The position numbers and the translations under genes were made by a program. The notes beneath the pieces were generated by a model. That model was not told the origin of the DNA and did not search any database. It saw only the letters and a list, made by a program, of their open reading frames with translations. This document shows, in pieces, positions 58,641-64,000 of a DNA stretch of 64,000 bases. The DNA is taken from the NCBI RefSeq assembly GCF_003255815.1, contig NC_037682.1:42346421-42410420 (forward strand), read 5' to 3'. Position 1 is the first letter of the stretch, and each line of letters starts with the position of its first letter. The DNA is from Theropithecus gelada. Lineage: Eukaryota; Chordata; Mammalia; Primates; Cercopithecidae.

Positions 58641-59717
58641 AAGTCCTCCAAACTTCCTTGCTTCCTTTGGTACCTTTTCATGAATATAAGCCAAGATGCT
58701 CCCCTGGGGAATTATAGGAAGCCAAGCAAGAGGGATACCAGAGTTCCCTGTCAAGGGGGTGGGCTCAAATTTAAAGAGGTAGAATATGGCTGCCCAAAAA
58801 CCTAAGTTGTGCTATTACAAAGCATATCCATATTTCCTCACACTACAGCAAGGAGGCTATGCACACCTGGCTCCTTAGGATAGTAAAGACCTCAAGGGTA
58901 AAGAAAATTATGAAGTGGCTGACCAGTGTGTCTTGTTTCAGAAAAGCATGCTCAAACCAGACCTCCCATGTCTACTTTGGCCAAGATGGTACAATTCAGG
59001 GGAACCATGCCAGGGGAAGACCGGCCAATTGAGTTCATTGTTATGCCTACAGCTCCTGGAGGATTTAAACACCTCCTGGTACTTACAGATATCTTTATCT
59101 GTTGGACAGAGGTTTTTCCATGCTGGACTATGAAGACAGGAGAAGTCATAAAGGCTTTATTAAAGGAAGTTATGCCTTGATTCAGTCACCCTGTGCCGGT
59201 CCAGACTGATAATGCACCTGCATTTGTTTCTAACATAGTGACAAAAACTTCCCATGCCTTGGGCATACAGTGGAAGTTGCATGCAGCCTGGGGACCACAG
59301 GCTTCAGGGAGAACTGCAAGAGCTAATAGAACTCTCAAGGGTATCCTGGCCAATTTATGCCAGGAGGCCCAAGAGAATTGGTTAAAGGTATTTACCATAG
59401 CCTTGGCCCACATATGGGCAGTACTCGGAGGTAAAGTGGGGTTTCACCCCTTCGAAATATTATACGGAAGGCCTTATCCAGGCAAGCAAAGCCCCCTTTT
59501 TTGCCCAGATACAGAGATAGAAAGGACAATAGAGCATATCATTCATCAACAGTCAGCAGTATCCTCTATAAATCATTATGGCAATCACAGCCTCCCAGTC
59601 CCCCCTGGGGTAAACCTTCCCACCCATACAACCCAGGAGATAAGGTATACCTTAAGATATAGAAGACCAAGCCCCACCAGGACAAGCTTTACCCTGTATG
59701 GACAGGGACCTACCTAA
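58641..59717 (+). pseudogene. ERV integrase remnant
   Basis: Integrase joins viral DNA to the host. The zinc-binding N-terminus is broken near 58840-58960. The catalytic core reads 'HLLVLTDIFICWTEVFP' (first Asp present, 59068 on), a stop at 59178-59180, then 'VQTDNAPAFVSNIV' (second Asp present, 59196 on). The Glu position of the triad reads Ala within 'GRTARANRTLKG' (near 59310-59345). The C-terminal part is open to 59717. One core residue is lost and at least one stop intervenes, so it is inactive. Confidence 0.92.
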
Positions 59718-60470
59718 AGCTTCTAAGCACTCATTCTCCCCTTAAACTCCAGGGAGTAACCCATTGGATCCATCACTCAAGAGTGAAGAAAGCCAAGAAG
59801 CTCCCACGTTACCCCCTGTCCAAAATACTTGTGAAGCTATCATGGACTTCAGATTGGTTTTCAGAAGATAAGGTCCAGATAAGTAAAAATGAACTCTCTT
59901 TCCTTTATGCTGCCTAGCCCTTTTAGTTCCCATGGCCAGTGGTCTCCGGGAGGCCGACGAAATAGTAAACTTCCAGTGGGAACAATCTGTCCCAGTGCTG
60001 GATATGCCACAGGCATCCCTAGACCTGGGACGGTGGCTGTTGCCTTTCCTTTGAGGGGAGACATTAACATCACAGTGGTGGATGGAGATCCAAAATCTCA
60101 CCCAAGCCTATAGCTGTCCAAATGGGCCCTTCATGTTCTATGTTTTGTGTGGACCTCACCCATAAGGGCAGTGTCACCAAGAGAATGGGCCCCATTTGTT
60201 TAAATTGCCCAAAAGAATAGAAAAAGTGTCAAGAATGTTCAGATCAAGAAGATAATGAAGGCAAGCCTGATATCTACCCCTTTAGCTTTAACCTCACTCA
60301 CCCTTGCATTCCAAACACTACCCATTTGTGTCCCATCACAAAGGGCTATCAGGGCCCAAAAGATCTTAACACCAGTTATTACCATCAATGTAAAATTTGG
60401 CAAGCAATAAACAAAGCCTTTTTCCTCTGTTGGGGCCCTGAGTGGCCACTGTTCTGTTACTTTTCTATCA
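59718..60470 (+). pseudogene. ERV env remnant (surface subunit start only)
   Basis: The envelope protein would mediate attachment and fusion. A surface-subunit-like stretch is seen in two or more frames. It has possible N-glycosylation sites and Cys-rich pieces such as 'ICLNCPKE' and 'FNLTHPCIPNTTHLCP' (60180-60330). Stops and frame changes break it. No transmembrane subunit, fusion peptide or immunosuppressive region is found. The reading ends at the A tract at 60470. Confidence 0.7.
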
Positions 60471-60490
60471 AAAAAAAAAAAAAAAAAAAA
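60471..60490. repeat. A21 tract at the end of the ERV
   Basis: An uninterrupted A run in the viral sense strand, where recognisable env sequence ends. Confidence 0.9.
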
Positions 60491-61660
60491 CCAGTACAGG
60501 TGACTTTGAAAAGGTACAGTAGGGAGCACCAAGCTTAGACTTGAGGGATCTGCTTAGGCTTTACCTAGGAAGAAACATTTAAAAGCTTCAAGGAATCTCA
60601 TTATTGAGCCTCATACTATTAAGTAATTTCTTTCTCTGTAAAAGATTTGCCATTATTATTTATAAATATGTTATGAGAGACATGTACATTTATAGATATC
60701 GATATATAAATTTATCATAAATGTATATCATATATATGACATACAAATGATATATACATTAATATATCATACATGTATAAATAAATATGTAAATAGATAT
60801 ATAGGCATATTTGCTCCTGAATTTCTCCTTAAAATTGTTATTCAAAAGAACTGACAAAGAGGAATGAGAATAATCTCTATTGAATGATAACCCACAAAAT
60901 ATTTCCCACTAACAAGTTATTTATCTTTTATAAAGAGTAGAAGTCAGAAAGATGTTTAAGGAATATAAACTTATTACTGATTTTGGTATTTACCATGTAG
61001 GTTTGTTTCAGTTCTTGTTATCAAATCTTAACAAAATTTTAAACTTTGCATATAGGACAAGAATATGTAAGCAGGCTGATAGTTTATAGTACCATGCTTA
61101 GTCTTTATCTATTAAAAAATAAAATTTAGAAAGAAAACTAATAATTCTTTGCTTCCAGGGAGAAAAAATTTGTTTTGAAGGCTCAAAGACATTTATCAGG
61201 AGCTTAAAAAGCATCATAATCACTTCCACATTTAAAAACCTTTTGAAAATATATAATAAATTTTTGACAACTTTTTAGAGAAGTGGTGTTTATGTAAGCT
61301 TTTGAAAATTTTAGACAGGTGTGTTTTGGCAGCCTAATCTTGGTTTTCAACATCCAGCAAAAACAGAAAAGTCTCCTTACTGTAAAAATTATTAATAATA
61401 CAGAGTATACTTTTAGTTGCTTTCTGCTTAGTTTTTGACAAATAGTAGTAATTTCAAAAATGGGAATTATTATAATTTGATCAAACATGAATTGAAAAAT
61501 CTGATTGTAGTACATATACCCAAGACCTTTTAAATAGTGATATGTTTAACATCTTGGTTGACAGACAAAAAATTATACAATAGAACTAATGAATGTATTG
61601 TTGATTTAAGTTTCCAGATTCAATTTATTTATGTTAAGGAGTGTTTACTATGTATGACTT
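60491..61660. other. Unique AT-rich sequence with a TA-rich tract
   Basis: 60660-60800 is almost pure A/T with tata, atac and gata units. No LTR is found here. Confidence 0.55.
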
Positions 61661-61725
61661 CATGATCCACCCACCTCGGCCTCCCAAAGTGCTAGGATTA
61701 TAGGCATGAGCCACCAGGACCGGCC
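61661..61725 (-). mobile_element. Alu head fragment only, antisense
   Basis: 'tcatgatccacccacctcgg' through 'catgagccaccaggaccggcc' corresponds to roughly the first 65 bases of Alu. The rest of the SINE and any poly(T) are absent. Confidence 0.88.
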
Positions 61726-61879
61726 TTCTTTTTATCTTTTTAGTATCCTTATTTGTTCCTTATTTACACAAAATTCCACAAGTAGGGATGGAACTTAGAA
61801 ACAAAGTCAAGTTTTCTGTGTTTTTTTCTCACTTCTCTGCTTCTAAAAATCAGCATCAGCACATAATATTAGACATAAT

Positions 61880-62060
61880 AATTACAACTGCAACATTTTC
61901 ATTTACTAAGCGCCCTTCATGAGGCTGTCGCTACTGTAAGAACTTTAAATTGATTACCTAGCTTTATACTCACACCCACTCTTGAGGTAGATGCACTTGT
62001 AATCTTTGTTTTACACATGGGAAAAGTTAGGTGCAAAATGTGCAAGGCAAGGTCTGGTGT
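61880..62060 (+). mobile_element. Probable MIR relic
   Basis: 'tttactaagcgcccttcatg', 'actcttgaggtagatgcact' and 'ttttacacatgggaaaagtt' are in MIR-like order. Confidence 0.6.
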
Positions 62061-62289
62061 GTTTTGACTTCTTGTGCTTTGATCTTTCTCCAAGACTTTG
62101 ACTTAAATAGGAATCAAACTTAAGGATCCTAAAACTTGTTTAATCTTCAACCTTAGAGCGAGACATCTTTGTACCTCCAATGCATGTGCTGAATTTTACT
62201 TCATAATATTGGATAGTTAACCATTATTATTGAGCAGCTTTATCATGTTATCAGTGACTTTAATTATTAACTCTGCAGTGTGTGTATTT

Positions 62290-62425
62290 CTCACCAGTTT
62301 ACAGTGCAAGGGCTGTAGCCCGCCTGCTAGGTTCAAATCATGGATATAAATCTTCCTAGCTGTGAATTTGGGCAAGCTCCTAATCTCAAATCACAGATTT
62401 TTGTTTTTCATCTATAAAACAGAAT
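62290..62425 (+). mobile_element. MIR relic
   Basis: 'gctaggttcaaatcatgg', 'gctgtgaatttgggcaagct' and 'tttcatctataaaacagaat' follow the MIR core. Confidence 0.85.
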
Positions 62426-63544
62426 AATAGAAATTAAAGGAAGGCTGCAAAACAGTCTTTCAGCTATTTCAAAAATCACCATCTATGCATCCCAAAGTTT
62501 CACCAAAGGATGCCTTTTCAAAGACGCCGCTGAAACTATTTTTAGAAAGCCTTTTGAAATTCATAATTTCAATTTTTCTTTTTTACTTTACATTTTGCAT
62601 GGTGAAATAAAAATAGGAATAATTAAAAGGATACCATTGTCATATTAGTATCTGCAGATAGCTGATAGATCAATAGATCAATCATTAGATACATAGAAAA
62701 GGGGTGTCTGTGATTGGTGATTGTTACTGTGTTGCACTATTTCTTAAATTTAAAGATAATTGAGAAGAACTTTATATGATTTATCATTTAGGGGACATTA
62801 AATTATATGTGGATGCAATATTTGGCATTTTACTCATATTAGTTTTTTTTTGTCTAAGAAACAGATTGACACCCTTTTTTTATTGCAGCATATTTTTCAG
62901 GAATGTAAAATATCTAAGCATGTAAATTGTCTCTGTTAATGGACCTCTGCGTATTTACTTTGTGTCAGCTAAATATAAGGTTATAACTTGCGGTTTCTCT
63001 AAGGAAATGATATAAGGTTGTAGAATAAATGTAGACAACACTCTCTAAATTTATGTAGTTTTAAGCATTATCTTTGGCAGCCATGAAATATACACTACTT
63101 AATTCCATTTGGATTGTTTATCCCCAATCTCCATTTTTCAACATTCTCTCAGTACTTTATCTTTCAAACTATCATGAAAGGAATGAAGAACATATATTTT
63201 TAACTTCATCAATAATCCTGAAGTAAATTTTAAAAATAAAAATAGCTCTTAGTCACTGAGCTCTGTTTACAGAATGAATTAATACAAAGCTTTCCTTTGA
63301 TTCATTGCTATGTATTTTCTCTCTCTGGATTTAGTAATTTTATTACCCATGTCTCCACAGTTACTGATGCATAAGAGTTATGTATACAAAATCTAAATAT
63401 TTCTCAACCTGGGAATATTAAACCAAGAGAGAGACCATATTTAACATTCAAATACGTATGATAATATTTATTTGGTCCATTTTTCTAATTCCAAAAATGC
63501 TAACCTCACATTAATGGTTTATAGATTCGTTTGATCAGCAGATG
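62426..63544. other. Unique AT-rich sequence
   Basis: No gene or named repeat recognised. Confidence 0.5.
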
Positions 63545-63835
63545 TTTTTAAATTATTTCTTCATCATGAGATACGATGACAGACTCTGCTATTAGATGCC
63601 TAAAAAATAGTAACTGTCCTCAAGTGACTAACAACTGGAATACAGTTTCATTGATGCCAATATTTCTAATTGAGAATACAGAGGAATAAGTAAATAAGGG
63701 CATCTGGGTGACTGGGAGGCAGAGGATAGTGACATAAAGGAAAGAGTCACCAAGGAAGAAATGTTGAAACTGCCTCTTCAATGCGTACCTGGAGGACAAG
63801 GCGAAATAGGGTTTGAGGCATGGGACAGTCAGTTT
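63545..63835 (-). mobile_element. Probable L2 relic, antisense
   Basis: 'agtaactgtcctcaagtgac' followed later by 'ttgaaactgcctcttcaatg' resembles antisense L2. It is diverged. Confidence 0.5.
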
Positions 63836-64000
63836 ATAGAGAAATAAATCACTCCCACTGGCAGCTGTAAGCATAGATTAAAAACACAATGATGTGTTTA
63901 AGAAATTGTTAGTAGTTAAATATGTTCCAAGTGCACATTGCAAGAAAAGAGACAGAGTTGAGAAAACATAATTTTCAGGAGAAAATTAGGGGCCAGTTCA

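Larger units (their letters stand above)
52886..60490 (+). mobile_element. Class I (gammaretrovirus-like) endogenous retrovirus, decayed, 3' LTR not seen
   Basis: The order 5' LTR, primer binding site, gag, pro, reverse transcriptase, RNase H, integrase, env start is recognisable over about 7.6 kb. Every coding part carries stops and frameshifts. Two Alus, both antisense, are inserted in pol. The element stops in env near an A21 tract, and no second LTR is found in the remaining 3.5 kb. The ERV1 assignment rests on the gag major-homology region, the single zinc-knuckle layout, the pol order and the LTR. I cannot name the family. It is an old, replication-dead copy. Confidence 0.92.

Noticed and set aside
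58317..58754. 145-codon open frame on the minus strand
   Set aside because: It is antisense to ERV RNase H sequence and is a shadow frame.
60660..60800. AT-rich tract as a replication origin or matrix attachment site
   Set aside because: Composition alone gives no support, and similar TA-rich tracts occur elsewhere in the window.

Overview
The window looks like nuclear DNA from an Old World monkey (macaque or baboon type), about 64 kb of AT-rich intergenic sequence. The primate call rests on dense Alu, L1PA/L1PB, MaLR LTR and MADE1 content. The Old World monkey call rests on several young Alus with variants I associate with cercopithecoid AluY lineages: a 'ggccggatct' box, 'ctagttttttgtatttttt', and an 'aggcttgagccac' head. 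I see no convincing functional protein-coding gene, tRNA, rRNA or CRISPR array. Nearly every open frame in the window is a shadow of a repeat, or a fragment of L1 ORF2, of an endogenous retrovirus or of a processed pseudogene.

Layout. 1-10 kb: an Alu at the left edge, an antisense L1 3' end, an MLT2-type ERVL LTR, MIR and L2 relics, and an old L1M piece. 10.7-16 kb: a DNA transposon with about 80-bp terminal inverted repeats (probably Ricksha/MULE-like), then an old L1M carrying nested insertions (a MaLR LTR, a second piece of the same transposon, a (TG)n tract and an Alu monomer). 17-28 kb: a MaLR LTR, two young Alus with clear target-site duplications, L1 pieces, an antisense ERV1 LTR and a young L1PA 3' end with a 16-bp duplication. 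28-31 kb: a 5'-inverted (twin-primed) L1. 31-40 kb: mostly unique sequence with an L1M piece and four Alus. 40.7-43.6 kb: an antisense L1 of about 2.4 kb inserted in an older LTR-like repeat with a 14-bp duplication. 43.8-48.3 kb: L2 and MIR relics and another antisense ERV1-type LTR.

The gene-derived highlights are on the right. Positions 48673-50501 hold a nearly complete processed pseudogene of the checkpoint-clamp gene RAD1, with 5' UTR, broken ORF, 3' UTR, poly(A) and a 14-bp duplication. Positions 51914-52232 hold a MADE1 mariner MITE split by about 207 bp. Most of that insert is an inverted, ungapped 181-bp copy (157/181 identical by my count) of sequence 320 bp further on. Positions about 52900-60490 hold a decayed class I (gammaretrovirus-like) endogenous retrovirus: 5' LTR, tRNA-Trp-like primer binding site, and gag, pro, pol and partial env remnants, all broken. 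It carries two later antisense Alus and has no recognisable 3' LTR in the window.

Nothing here acts as a gene system. The relationships are nesting and chronology of insertions. The best candidate for something undescribed is the inverted duplication inside MADE1. Repeat family names come from memory of consensus sequences, so boundaries are approximate unless a target-site duplication is given.
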